This document shows positions 7,139 to 15,484 of a stretch of 64,000 nucleotides of DNA, one piece after another (the stretch's first letter is position 1; every line of letters starts with the position of its first letter). Source of the stretch: Canibacter zhuwentaonis (GTDB lineage Bacteria; Actinomycetota; Actinomycetes; Actinomycetales; Microbacteriaceae); the NCBI RefSeq assembly GCF_018531125.1, contig NZ_JAHDSY010000005.1, one strand, 5' to 3'. Below the pieces are notes generated by a model that worked only from the letters and a program-made list of their open reading frames with translations, ran no database searches and was not told the DNA's origin. The position numbers and the translations under genes were made by a program.

Positions 7139-8417
7139 GAGGCGATTTTTCTTTCGCAAAGACAGGCTGTTTGTGCTCGGCGTGGCTTTTGTTCTGGTGC
7201 TTGGTAGCAGCGTTGTTGGCGATAGCCTGCAGCAAAAACCGGCGTATGCGGTTGATCTGCCAAACTGGGATGATGTGCAGGCTGCTAAAGAAAACGAGGC
7301 AGCGACAGCGGAAAAAGTGCGTCAGGTTGAAGGGCTTTTAAAGAAGGTTAAAGACCAGCAGCAGGCGCTTGAAGCTGAGGCTGAAACAGCTTCGCAGCGT
7401 TCTGTGCAGGCACAGCAGAAGTTTGAAGAGGCGGATTCGCGCGCAAAAGCGCTGGAGTCACAGGCCAGTGCTAAAAAAGAAGAGGCCGCTAAGGCTGCTG
7501 AAGCTGCTGCTTCGATTGTTTCGCAAATGTATCGTTCCGGCGGTGTTGACAGTAACGTGAAACTGTTTTTGAACGATGATGAGAAAAGCTCAGTGGAGCT
7601 TTTGAACAGGCTTTCGGTGCTGGCTAAAGCAACCGAACGCAACACTGAGATCTCACAGGCTGCAACACAGGCGCATAATACGGCGGTGGCGCTTGAAGCG
7701 CAGGCGGCTAAGGCCGCCGGAGAGCGTGAAAAGTTCTTCAATATCGCAAAGCAGGAGCTTGACGTTGCCGCGCGCGCGGTTGAAAACAACCGTACAAAAC
7801 AGATAGAGGCGGAGCAAAACCAGAAAGTGCTTGAAGCGCAGCTGGCTGCTCTGCGCGACACAACGACCGCCACTGTTGCGGGCTATCAGGAGCGCCTGCG
7901 GCAAGAAGAAGAGGATAGACAGCGCGCTATTGCAGCCGCTGCGGCGGCAGCTGCGGCACGCCGCCAGGAAAACGCACCCTCTAACGGGGGTGGAGGCGGG
8001 GGCGGATCTGCTCCGCCGGATACGGGAGGAGACTGGGGGTATCCGCTCGCTCCTGGAACATATAGCATCAGCTGCGCCTACCTGTGTTATCAGGGGCATC
8101 GTGGCATAGACCTGGCGGCGGATGTTGGCACGCCGATTTATGCGGCGACTTCGGGTACTGTGAGCTATGCCGGATGGTATGGCGGCGGTGGTAATGCCGT
8201 GCTGTTAGATAACGGAGGCGGTGTGCAGACGCGCTACTTCCACATGGTGAGCGCGCCCGTTGTTGGCTACGGGCAGCGGGTTGGCAAAGGTCAAATTCTG
8301 GGCTATGTTGGTTCAACCGGGTTTTCAACCGGACCTCACCTGCACTTTGAGACGCGCGTTTACGGCGACCCTAATAATCCTTACTACTTTATGCGTGATA
8401 GGGGTGTTGGTCTGTAA
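7128..8417 (+). CDS. Secreted M23 peptidase with coiled-coil (EnvC/NlpD-like)
   Basis: A predicted exported peptidoglycan hydrolase or hydrolase activator of 429 residues. A basic n-region and hydrophobic segment (RLFVLGVAFVLVLGSSVV) form a signal peptide or anchor. Residues about 45-290 are a long Ala/Gln/Glu-rich coiled coil, followed by a glycine-rich linker. The last 120 residues are an M23 (LytM) domain with HRGIDLA and HLHFE zinc motifs, so it may be catalytically active. I chose ATG 7128 because AAAGGA lies at 7116-7121; the longer frame runs back into folD. The overlap implies co-expression with glyA and folD. Confidence 0.88.
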   Translation: MTAKRRFFFRKDRLFVLGVAFVLVLGSSVVGDSLQQKPAYAVDLPNWDDVQAAKENEAATAEKVRQVEGLLKKVKDQQQALEAEAETASQRSVQAQQKFEEADSRAKALESQASAKKEEAAKAAEAAASIVSQMYRSGGVDSNVKLFLNDDEKSSVELLNRLSVLAKATERNTEISQAATQAHNTAVALEAQAAKAAGEREKFFNIAKQELDVAARAVENNRTKQIEAEQNQKVLEAQLAALRDTTTATVAGYQERLRQEEEDRQRAIAAAAAAAAARRQENAPSNGGGGGGGSAPPDTGGDWGYPLAPGTYSISCAYLCYQGHRGIDLAADVGTPIYAATSGTVSYAGWYGGGGNAVLLDNGGGVQTRYFHMVSAPVVGYGQRVGKGQILGYVGSTGFSTGPHLHFETRVYGDPNNPYYFMRDRGVGL

Positions 8418-8512
8418 TCGGGAGCGACTTGTGGTAGGTATGCTTTGGCAGGTGCGATACGAATGTCTTGTAAACAGGGCGTGGCTGACTAATAGCGCCG
8501 CAGCAGGGGTGC

Positions 8513-8553
8513 GCCCGCTTTGGTTTGTGCAAACCGCCCAAACCAAAGCGGGC
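8513..8553. terminator. Hairpin between converging M23 and ppa genes (first of two)
   Basis: A perfect 15-base inverted repeat: GCCCGCTTTGGTTTG at 8513-8527 pairs with CAAACCAAAGCGGGC at 8539-8553 across an 11-base loop. It lies between two convergent genes and probably ends transcription from one or both sides. Its right arm is shared with the next hairpin, so the two structures exclude each other. Confidence 0.75.
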
Positions 8554-8591
8554 TGACACCGTGTGTTGGAGGTGGCAGCCCGCTTAAGTTT
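8546..8591. terminator. Alternative overlapping terminator with T-run
   Basis: AAGCGGGCTG followed by ACACC at 8546-8560 pairs with GGTG, G and CAGCCCGCTT at 8571-8585 around a 10-base loop. AAGTTTT follows, a short T-run typical of intrinsic termination on the plus strand. It uses the same AAGCGGGC arm as the preceding hairpin. Confidence 0.65.
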
Positions 8592-8597
8592 TAGCTA

Positions 8598-9095
8598 TTA
8601 GTGTTTCGAGCCTGATTCTGCAAGGCGGGCAATTGCCTCCTTGATCAGTTTTTCCGCCTCTTGGGCACTGCCCCAAGCGTCCACTTTAACCCATTTGCCT
8701 GGTTCGAGATCTTTGTAGCGCTCAAAGAAGTGCTCAATTTCTTTGCGTGTATACTCGGGAATATCCGCCACATCTTGAATGTGCTGCCAGCGCGGGTCTT
8801 TGCTCTGCACCGCGATAACCTTATCGTCGCCGCCGGCCTCATCGCTCATGCGTAACACTCCAACGGGGCGCACTTTAATACCGACTCCCGGGAAAACAGG
8901 GTAGTCGAGCAGAACCAGTACGTCTAGCGGGTCGCCGTCTTCCCCTAGGGTGTTCTCGAAAAACCCATAGTCGGTGGGGTACACAAAGTTCGTGTAGAGC
9001 ACACGATCAAGATACACCCGACCGGTTTCGTGATCAACCTCGTATTTATTGCGGCTTCCTTTGGGAATCTCGATTACAGCATCAAAGTTTGCCAT
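8598..9095 (-). CDS. ppa: Inorganic pyrophosphatase
   Basis: Family I soluble pyrophosphatase that hydrolyses PPi to two phosphates, pulling biosynthetic reactions forward. Signatures are EIPKGSRNKYEVDHETG, YPTDYGFFENTL and the metal-binding EDGDPLDVLVLLDYPVFPG. ATG at 9095 gives 165 residues, the usual size, and has AAGGAG seven bases upstream. The open frame continues six codons further but without a comparable site. It is transcribed convergently with the M23 peptidase. Confidence 0.96.
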   Translation of the reverse strand: MANFDAVIEIPKGSRNKYEVDHETGRVYLDRVLYTNFVYPTDYGFFENTLGEDGDPLDVLVLLDYPVFPGVGIKVRPVGVLRMSDEAGGDDKVIAVQSKDPRWQHIQDVADIPEYTRKEIEHFFERYKDLEPGKWVKVDAWGSAQEAEKLIKEAIARLAESGSKH

Positions 9096-9179
9096 GGTCG
9101 CTCCTTGTGGCATAGTTGTGGTTTCAGATACGCAATAAATTGTACTTGTGCCCGGCTTGGAGCAGGCTAAAATTGTGAT

Positions 9180-10313
9180 GTGAGACCTAAACTATCGCCC
9201 GCCGTAGCAAAAATCAGGCTTGCGGTGCGGGGCTGGGTGACTTCCCTTGAGCCGCAGGCAGGCCCTTTGGTTGTTGCGCTATCGGGGGGCGCGGATTCGC
9301 TGGCTCTCACCTCGGCGGTGCTGTTTGAGGCGCAAAAACGCGGTTTCAAGGTGCACGCGGTGACGGTTGATCACCGGCTGCAAAACGGCTCTGGCAGTGT
9401 TGCGCAGCGCGCCACTGCGCAGGCCGCAGATATGGGAGCGGATCGGGCGCTGGTGCTGCAAGTTAGCGTTGCGAACGACGGCGCGGGCGGTCTGGAAGCG
9501 GCGGCGCGTGACGCGCGATATGCGGCGCTGCTGGAGTATTGCGCGCAGGTGGGTGCGCAGCGGTTGTTTGTGGGGCACACCCTGAACGACCAGGCCGAGC
9601 AAGTTTTGATGGCACTTGCGCGCGGTTCGGGCACTCGTGCGCTCAGCGCGATTGCTCCACAGCGGGGGCTTATTGTGCGCCCTCTGCTGACCGTCAGCAG
9701 GCAAGACACTGAGCGCGCCTGCCGGGCAGAGAATATTAGCTACTGGCGCGATCCGCAAAATGCGAATCCGCGGTTTCTGCGCGCCCGCGTACGGCATGAG
9801 CTGTTGCCCGTGATGAGCGAGGTTCTGGGGGAGCGGTTGTCTGATGCCCTGGCTCGCACGGCGGAGCTGGCGAGAGCGGATGCCGACGCGCTGGACGCAA
9901 TAGCCGTGGCAGAATACGCGCGCATCGCACGGCACGAGCGGGTTGTGTGCGGCAACGAGACTCCCCGTGGCGAGCGGGCGATGCGCGATAGAAAAACCGT
10001 GCGTAACGAAGAGATCGCGGGCGCTGCAGCGCCCGCGCGTGAGGAAAAGACTGTGCGCGGGGGGCAAATTGTGCTAGACGAGCCGTGCATTGCGTTGCGG
10101 GCACAGGCGCTAGTGGAGCTGCCGCAGGCGTTGCGCACGCGCGTGATCAGAATTGCCGGGCAGGAAATTAGCGGGTGTGCACTCACAATGCTGCACACCA
10201 GCGCGATCGCCGAGCTGGTTACTAACTGGCGCGGGCAGCAGCGAGTTGAAGCACCCAATTTACGGGTGTGGCGTGCTTCGGGAGAGCTTATTTTTGTGCC
10301 GCACAAAATTTGA
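9180..10313 (+). CDS. tilS: tRNA(Ile)-lysidine synthetase
   Basis: TilS attaches lysine to C34 of the CAU-anticodon tRNA-Ile so that it reads AUA. The ATP-binding PP-loop is clear at residues about 32-38 (ALSGGADSLAL), followed by VHAVTVDHRLQ, a GHTLNDQAEQVLMALARGSG segment and RPLLTVSRQDTERAC. Length is 377 residues. A charged stretch of about 50 residues (nucleotides roughly 9930-10080), with repeated Arg/Glu blocks such as RNEEIAG and REEKTVRGG, interrupts the C-terminal part and looks like a low-complexity insertion. Start GTG 9180 has only a weak upstream site. hpt and ftsH follow, the usual order. Confidence 0.9.
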   Translation: MRPKLSPAVAKIRLAVRGWVTSLEPQAGPLVVALSGGADSLALTSAVLFEAQKRGFKVHAVTVDHRLQNGSGSVAQRATAQAADMGADRALVLQVSVANDGAGGLEAAARDARYAALLEYCAQVGAQRLFVGHTLNDQAEQVLMALARGSGTRALSAIAPQRGLIVRPLLTVSRQDTERACRAENISYWRDPQNANPRFLRARVRHELLPVMSEVLGERLSDALARTAELARADADALDAIAVAEYARIARHERVVCGNETPRGERAMRDRKTVRNEEIAGAAAPAREEKTVRGGQIVLDEPCIALRAQALVELPQALRTRVIRIAGQEISGCALTMLHTSAIAELVTNWRGQQRVEAPNLRVWRASGELIFVPHKI

Positions 10314-10360
10314 GCGCTACGATAGATACCTATTTTGACACTTATATTTGAGGGGGAATA

Positions 10361-10915
10361 ATGCGCGCCGGTGATGTGCAAGCAGATCTTAGCAAGGTGC
10401 TCTACACGGAGCAGCAGCTGCGCGCCAGAATAGCCGAGGTTGCCAGGCAAATCGAGGCTGATTACACTGCCGAACCGCCTCTGCTGGTTGGCGTGCTCAA
10501 AGGTGCGGTGATGATTATGGCGGATCTCTCCCGCGAGCTGAAGTTTATGCCCGAGATGGATTGGATGGCGGTTTCAAGCTACGGTGCCGGCACGAAATCT
10601 AGTGGGGTTGTGAAGATCCTTAAGGATCTCGACACCGATGTTATGGGGCGCGACGTTTTAATCGTTGAAGACATTATCGATTCTGGTCTGACCCTGTCGT
10701 GGCTCAAAGAAAATCTACTAACGCGCGGCGCTAAAAGCGTGAAAATCTGCACGATGCTGCGCAAGCCGGAGGCGCTGAAGACCGATATTAGCGTTGAGTA
10801 TATTGGGTACGATATTCCTTCGGAGTTTGTTGTTGGTTACGGGCTAGACTACGCCGAAAAATACCGCAACCTGCGCGATATTGCTGTTTTAGCGCCTCAC
10901 GTGTACGAAAACTAG
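10361..10915 (+). CDS. hpt: Hypoxanthine phosphoribosyltransferase
   Basis: Purine salvage enzyme joining hypoxanthine or guanine with PRPP to give IMP or GMP. The PRPP-binding motif DVLIVEDIIDSGLTLSWL and the GVLKGAVMIMADLSREL segment identify it, and the 184-residue length fits. ATG 10361 is preceded by GAGGGGG. The tilS-hpt-ftsH order is widely conserved in actinobacteria. A TACGATAGATAC upstream at 10318-10329 recurs before the isoprenyl transferase gene at 59992-60003 and may hold a -10 element. Confidence 0.95.
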   Translation: MRAGDVQADLSKVLYTEQQLRARIAEVARQIEADYTAEPPLLVGVLKGAVMIMADLSRELKFMPEMDWMAVSSYGAGTKSSGVVKILKDLDTDVMGRDVLIVEDIIDSGLTLSWLKENLLTRGAKSVKICTMLRKPEALKTDISVEYIGYDIPSEFVVGYGLDYAEKYRNLRDIAVLAPHVYEN

Positions 10916-11120
10916 AGCGGATCAGCCAGCGCGGCTTATTGCGCGGCGCTTAGCGCTGGTATCTAGCGCGAGTGCCTGTTTCGCTGGTCTATGAGCGCTG
11001 GCTTGGAGCGCGCGGGCATAAATTACCGCCTCCCTTATGAGTGGCGAAGTGAACACGTGCGCGCCCGCGATTCGCTATTGTGTGACGCTTACTCGGACGT
11101 CCCTGGAGAATTTTCAGCAC

Positions 11121-11149
11121 TAACTCTAATTGGGAGGGTAATCTATACT
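11121..11149 (+). promoter_or_regulatory. Possible ftsH promoter
   Basis: In the 270-base gap before ftsH, TATACT at 11144-11149 is a good -10 hexamer. TAACTC at 11121-11126 is a weak -35 at a 17-base spacing. The start codon is 37 bases downstream. The rest of the gap holds no gene I can support. Confidence 0.35.
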
Positions 11150-11185
11150 GAAATCCGTGTTTGTTTTCAGAGAAAGGCTTAATTC

Positions 11186-13255
11186 GTGGCAGAAACTGAC
11201 TCGAAGCGTAAAAAGTTTTTACGAGGCCCGTACATTTACTTGCTGGTTGCCCCGATTATCGTGCTAATTGGTTGGTCTATTTTTGCTGGCAGCAGCAATC
11301 CTGAAATTAAAACTGAGCGCGGGCTTGAGATTCTAAAAAATCAGGAAATACAGACCGCAAAAATAGTTGACGGCGAGCAGCGGGTTGATCTGCAGTTGGC
11401 AACAGAAGACAAAGAAACCGGCTCTAAAAACCTGCACTTTTTCTACGTGAAGCAGCGCGGTGACGCTGTTGTTGAGGCGATAGACAAGGCGAAAATTAAA
11501 AACGGTTACACTGACGAAGTGCCGCAGCCGAACCCGTTTTTCTCTATTCTGAGCCTGTTTTTGCCGATTATTATTTTTGGGCTGCTGTTCTGGTTCTTTA
11601 TTTCCGCGATGGGCAACGGCAACAAGATGATGCAGATTGGCAAGTCGCGTGCCAAACTGGCTTCTAAAGAAACCCCGCAGGTGCGTTTTGATGATGTCGC
11701 AGGTGCTGAAGAAGCGGTTGAAGAGCTGCACGAAATTAAAGATTTTCTTGAAGACTCAGCGCGATTTTTGGCGGTTGGCGCGAAAATCCCGAAGGGTGTT
11801 CTGCTGTACGGTCCTCCGGGAACGGGTAAAACCCTGCTGGCGCGCGCCGTAGCTGGTGAGGCCGGGGTTCCTTTTTACTCTATTTCAGGCTCTGACTTTG
11901 TTGAAATGTTCGTGGGCGTTGGCGCGAGCCGCGTGCGCGATCTGTTCAAAGAGGCAAAAGCAAACTCTCCGGCAATTATTTTTATTGACGAAATCGACGC
12001 GGTCGGTCAGAAGCGCGGTCACGGCATGGGCGGTGGTCACGATGAGCGCGAGCAAACGCTAAACCAGATGCTCGTTGAGATGGACGGCTTTGAGAGCGAC
12101 GCAAATGTGATTATGATCGCCGCAACAAACCGCCCGGATATGCTCGACCCGGCGCTTTTGCGTCCGGGGCGTTTCGACCGCCAAATAGGTGTTGACGCGC
12201 CGTCAATGAAGGGTCGCCGCGATATTCTCGAAGTGCACTCAAAGGGTAAGCCGCTTTCTAAAAACGTTGATCTTGACAGCGTAGCTCGTAAAACCCCGGG
12301 ATTCACGGGAGCGGATCTTGCTAACGTGCTCAACGAGGCGGCTCTTCTAACTGCCCGCTCGCACGCGCAGCTGATTGACAATCGCGCGCTCGACGAGGCT
12401 ATTGACAGGGTTATGGCTGGTCCGCAACGGCGGACGCGCATGATGAAAGACCATGAGCGACTTGTTACCGCATACCACGAGGGTGGGCATGCGCTTGTTG
12501 CTGCGGGGCTAAACCACACCGATCCGGTTACTAAGATTACGATTCTGCCTCGCGGTAGGGCGCTGGGCTACACTCTGGTGCTGCCGCTTGACGATAAATA
12601 CTCGGTGAGCCGTAACGAACTGCAGGATCAGATCGCCTATGCGCTCGGAGGTCGTGTTGCCGAAGAGTTGATCTTCCACGATCCAACAACCGGCGCGGGT
12701 AACGATATTGACAAAGCAACCGATATTGCGCGCAAAATGGTTACCGATTACGGAATGTCGGCGAAACTCGGGCCGATTAAACTCGGCAATGCTGACAGCT
12801 CAGCTTTTATGGCAGACTCAACCGCGGGTGGTTCTTACTCCGGTGTGACAGCGCAAGAGATTGACGCTGAAGTGCGTGAAATTATGGAGCAGGGTCACAA
12901 CGAAGCGTACGAGATTATCGTTAATAACCGCGAGATTCTTGACCGGCTAGCTCTAGAGCTGCTCGAAAAAGAAACTCTCGATCACAACGAGATCGCAGAA
13001 ATCTTTAAGGACGTTAAAAAAATCGCACCGCGCCCAACCTGGCTTTCCAGCAAGGAGCGCCCTGTTTCTGATATTCCGCCAATTAAAGTGCCAGACAGTG
13101 TTAGCGCTGATGTTAATCATGCGGCAGCTAACGCGGTTTCTAACTCTAATACTGAGTTACCAGCAAATCCGCACTCTGCGCCGAAAATAAAACCGGGCGC
13201 GGGCGAGCCGCCACTGGCATCGCCAGACACCGGTGGTGGCGTTGATAACGCCTAG
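11186..13255 (+). CDS. ftsH: ATP-dependent zinc metalloprotease FtsH
   Basis: Membrane-anchored AAA+ protease that degrades misfolded membrane proteins and short-lived regulators. Two transmembrane segments (about residues 12-30 and 115-138) flank an extracytoplasmic domain. The AAA module has Walker A GPPGTGKT, Walker B IIFIDEID and the arginine-finger region DPALLRPGRFDRQ; the protease domain has the zinc motif HEGGH. Length is 689 residues with a Pro/Asn-rich tail. Start GTG 11186 follows AGAAAGG. folE follows after 18 bases, a common actinobacterial arrangement. Confidence 0.97.
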   Translation: MAETDSKRKKFLRGPYIYLLVAPIIVLIGWSIFAGSSNPEIKTERGLEILKNQEIQTAKIVDGEQRVDLQLATEDKETGSKNLHFFYVKQRGDAVVEAIDKAKIKNGYTDEVPQPNPFFSILSLFLPIIIFGLLFWFFISAMGNGNKMMQIGKSRAKLASKETPQVRFDDVAGAEEAVEELHEIKDFLEDSARFLAVGAKIPKGVLLYGPPGTGKTLLARAVAGEAGVPFYSISGSDFVEMFVGVGASRVRDLFKEAKANSPAIIFIDEIDAVGQKRGHGMGGGHDEREQTLNQMLVEMDGFESDANVIMIAATNRPDMLDPALLRPGRFDRQIGVDAPSMKGRRDILEVHSKGKPLSKNVDLDSVARKTPGFTGADLANVLNEAALLTARSHAQLIDNRALDEAIDRVMAGPQRRTRMMKDHERLVTAYHEGGHALVAAGLNHTDPVTKITILPRGRALGYTLVLPLDDKYSVSRNELQDQIAYALGGRVAEELIFHDPTTGAGNDIDKATDIARKMVTDYGMSAKLGPIKLGNADSSAFMADSTAGGSYSGVTAQEIDAEVREIMEQGHNEAYEIIVNNREILDRLALELLEKETLDHNEIAEIFKDVKKIAPRPTWLSSKERPVSDIPPIKVPDSVSADVNHAAANAVSNSNTELPANPHSAPKIKPGAGEPPLASPDTGGGVDNA

Positions 13256-13273
13256 GTGTTAGCAAGTTGAGCA

Positions 13274-13903
13274 ATGACTTTTGCGGGTAACAGGGAGACT
13301 ATTGAGACCGCGGTTAAACAGATTTTAATCGCGCTCGGCGAAGATCCTGCAAGAGACGGGTTAGCGCAGACTCCGGCGCGGGTTGCCGAGAATCTAGCGC
13401 AGATGTGTGCCGGAGTTGGGGCGGATGCGTTGCAGTGCTTTGCTAAAACGCTGCCGGTTGAAAACGCTGTAGCGCAGACTGTTGCGGTGCGGGAAATAGC
13501 TTTTAGCTCGCTGTGCGAGCACCACCTGATGCCGTTTTACGGCACTGTCGCTGTTGCCTATTTGCCGCGGCACAGGCTGGCCGGGTTGGGTTCCGTTGCC
13601 GCCGCAATTGAAGTGCTTGCCGCTAAACCGCAGCTGCAGGAGCGCTTTAATGCCGAACTGGTGAATGCTGTGCAGCAGGGGTTGCAGACGCGCGGTGTGC
13701 TGGCGGTTGTAACAGCTCGGCACGGCTGTTTAAGCGACCGCGGCGCTAAAGCGCGCGAGGCGACGCTGACAACCGTTGCAGCGAGCGGCGAGCTTACCTC
13801 GGGCGAACTAAGAGCAGAGGCTCTGACGCTGCTCGGTTTTAGCGCGGGCGAGGTGACCGGCGGTGAAAAAACTACGAACAAACCTTTGCGAGAGTTGCTA
13901 TGA
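13274..13903 (+). CDS. folE: GTP cyclohydrolase I
   Basis: First enzyme of tetrahydrofolate synthesis: GTP to 7,8-dihydroneopterin triphosphate, zinc-dependent. The zinc site is visible as SLCEHHLMPFYG and the later Cys of RHGCLSDRGAK. DPARDGLAQTPARVAEN is the conserved N-terminal segment. Compared with the usual CMxxRGV motif the second Cys region is divergent (CLSDRGA). The 209-residue protein also has a 25-residue C-terminal extension. The stop overlaps the folP start (ATGA). It heads the folate operon after ftsH. Confidence 0.93.
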   Translation: MTFAGNRETIETAVKQILIALGEDPARDGLAQTPARVAENLAQMCAGVGADALQCFAKTLPVENAVAQTVAVREIAFSSLCEHHLMPFYGTVAVAYLPRHRLAGLGSVAAAIEVLAAKPQLQERFNAELVNAVQQGLQTRGVLAVVTARHGCLSDRGAKAREATLTTVAASGELTSGELRAEALTLLGFSAGEVTGGEKTTNKPLRELL

Positions 13904-15261
13904 CGCTTTTAATGGGGATTCTTAACCTCACCCCAGACAGTTTTAGTGATGGCGGTGAGGTTAGCGGCGTTGCTCAGGCTTTAGCGGCGGCGCAGGCTAT
14001 GGCGGACACCGGCGCTGCCATTATCGACATTGGCGGGGAGAGCACGCGTCCCGGCTCTGAGCGAATTGCGCCGGATCTTGAGCAGCGCAGAATCCTGGAT
14101 GCTGTGAGCGCGATAGCTGCTGCCGGGCACACTGTTTCGGTGGATACCGTGCACGTCGCGACCGCAAAACTCGCGCTCGCGCGCGGTGCAAAAATTGTGA
14201 ACGATGTTTCTGGCGGGCTGTATGATCCGCTAATGCTGGCGACAGTTGCGCAGGCGGGGGCGAGCTATATTATTGGGCACTGGCGTGGGTTTCCGAAAAA
14301 AAACTATTCGCGCAGTGTTTACCGTGATGTAGTTGTTGAGGTGTGCGCGGCGCTGCGGGAGCGGATTGCCGCGGCGCTTGCGGCAGGAATTTCGCCCGCG
14401 CGTATTATTGTTGATCCGGGGCTTGGTTTTGATAAAACACCGGATCAGTGCTGGGAGCTGTTAAACCGCATCGAGGAGCTGCAGGAGCTGGGGTATCCGG
14501 TGCTAATCGGGGCGAGTCGGAAGCGGATGATCGCCGACTGTGTGCGCGAAGCGGGGGTGCAGCAGCCCGGGCTTGCTGAGCTTGATGCGATTACCGCGTT
14601 GGTGAGCGCTCACTGTGCGCGAGCCGGTGTGTGGGGTGTACGCGTACACAGTGTGCCAGCGAGCGCGCTGGCACTGCGTGCGACAGCTAAACTGGGCGAA
14701 GTGGACGCGAGGCCGGATGCGCAAGTGCGTGTGAAACCGAGCAAAACCGGTGTCTGCGCAACCGCAGAACCGGGCGCGAAACATGACGATGCGGACGCGT
14801 GTGCGATGGCAGAACCTGGTAGGGGCGATCCGCTGCCCGCCAACGTAGCGCAGCCGCCCGCCGGAGTTTCAACGCACGAACTCGACGTGATTGCGATTAA
14901 AGGGCTTGCAGTGTTTGCGCGGCACGGTGTTTTTGAGCACGAAAAGCAATCCGGGCAGACTTTTTATATCGACTGCGAGGTGCGCCTCGCGGCGCGCGCA
15001 GGCAGCGCGGTTGATGATATTGCAAAGACTGTAAACTACGCCGAGCTTGCAGCCGAGCTCGAGCGTGTGGCAACTGAAACCGTGCTAGATTTGATTGAAA
15101 CCCTGGCAGAAAAATTGGCTGCTGCGGCGTTGAGTTTTGCTGGTGTGTGTGCGACCACGGTCACGGTGCACAAGCCGTCGGCGCCCGTTGCGCAAAAAGT
15201 TTCCGATATTCTAGTAACAGTAACCAGAACCCGCGAGGCGCACTGTGCGCTGCGCAATTAA
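13900..15261 (+). CDS. folP-folB: Dihydropteroate synthase fused to dihydroneopterin aldolase
   Basis: A 453-residue fusion of two folate enzymes. Residues 1-270 are dihydropteroate synthase: MGILNLTPDSFSDGGE, DIGGESTRPGSE, VNDVSGGLYDP, DPGLGFDKTPDQ and the late GASRKRM phosphate-binding motif. A low-complexity linker of about 55 residues with repeated Ala-Glu-Pro-Gly blocks follows. The last 125 residues are dihydroneopterin aldolase: GLAVFARHGVFEHEKQSGQ, KTVNYAELA and the catalytic-lysine segment HKPSAPV. In most actinobacteria folP and folB are separate adjacent genes. Here there is no stop or start between them, so the two activities are joined. Confidence 0.92.
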   Translation: MTLLMGILNLTPDSFSDGGEVSGVAQALAAAQAMADTGAAIIDIGGESTRPGSERIAPDLEQRRILDAVSAIAAAGHTVSVDTVHVATAKLALARGAKIVNDVSGGLYDPLMLATVAQAGASYIIGHWRGFPKKNYSRSVYRDVVVEVCAALRERIAAALAAGISPARIIVDPGLGFDKTPDQCWELLNRIEELQELGYPVLIGASRKRMIADCVREAGVQQPGLAELDAITALVSAHCARAGVWGVRVHSVPASALALRATAKLGEVDARPDAQVRVKPSKTGVCATAEPGAKHDDADACAMAEPGRGDPLPANVAQPPAGVSTHELDVIAIKGLAVFARHGVFEHEKQSGQTFYIDCEVRLAARAGSAVDDIAKTVNYAELAAELERVATETVLDLIETLAEKLAAAALSFAGVCATTVTVHKPSAPVAQKVSDILVTVTRTREAHCALRN

Positions 15262-15284
15262 CCACAAAAACTAGGAGGAACACC

Positions 15285-15479
15285 GTGTCTTGCGCTTGTA
15301 AGTCAACATCAAAAACCACAACCGGGCTTGTTATCGGCTCAGCTTCCGGGTGCGGCTGCACGTCTGATAAGCCGCAGTCGCAGGAAAGCGCAAAATATGC
15401 TGCGCAAAATAACGTTTGTGCCTGTTCTGGTAAAACAAAACCGGGCGTTGTTACCAGCGAATCAGGCTCTAGCGACTAA
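15285..15479 (+). CDS. Small cysteine-rich protein with three CxC motifs
   Basis: A 64-residue protein I do not recognise, lying inside the folate operon between folP-folB and folK. GTG 15285 has a textbook AGGAGGAA at 15272-15279, and the next gene starts five bases after the stop, so it is very likely translated. Its six cysteines form three CxC pairs (Cys3/5, Cys23/25, Cys45/47) about 20-22 residues apart in a Ser/Thr/Lys/Gly-rich, otherwise featureless chain with no signal peptide. The spacing suggests a metal-binding or redox role. A link to the zinc enzyme FolE is only a guess. Confidence 0.75.
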   Translation: MSCACKSTSKTTTGLVIGSASGCGCTSDKPQSQESAKYAAQNNVCACSGKTKPGVVTSESGSSD

Positions 15480-15484
15480 AAATC

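Noticed and set aside
10991..11182. 63-codon frame between hpt and ftsH
   Set aside because: No ribosome-binding site, no recognisable motif, and it overlaps the probable ftsH promoter.
14296..14303. Run of eight A inside folP-folB, possible frameshift hot spot
   Set aside because: It encodes Lys codons in a conserved, uninterrupted reading frame. A similar A8 lies in galU at 35893. Neither frame is broken, so no evidence of phase variation.
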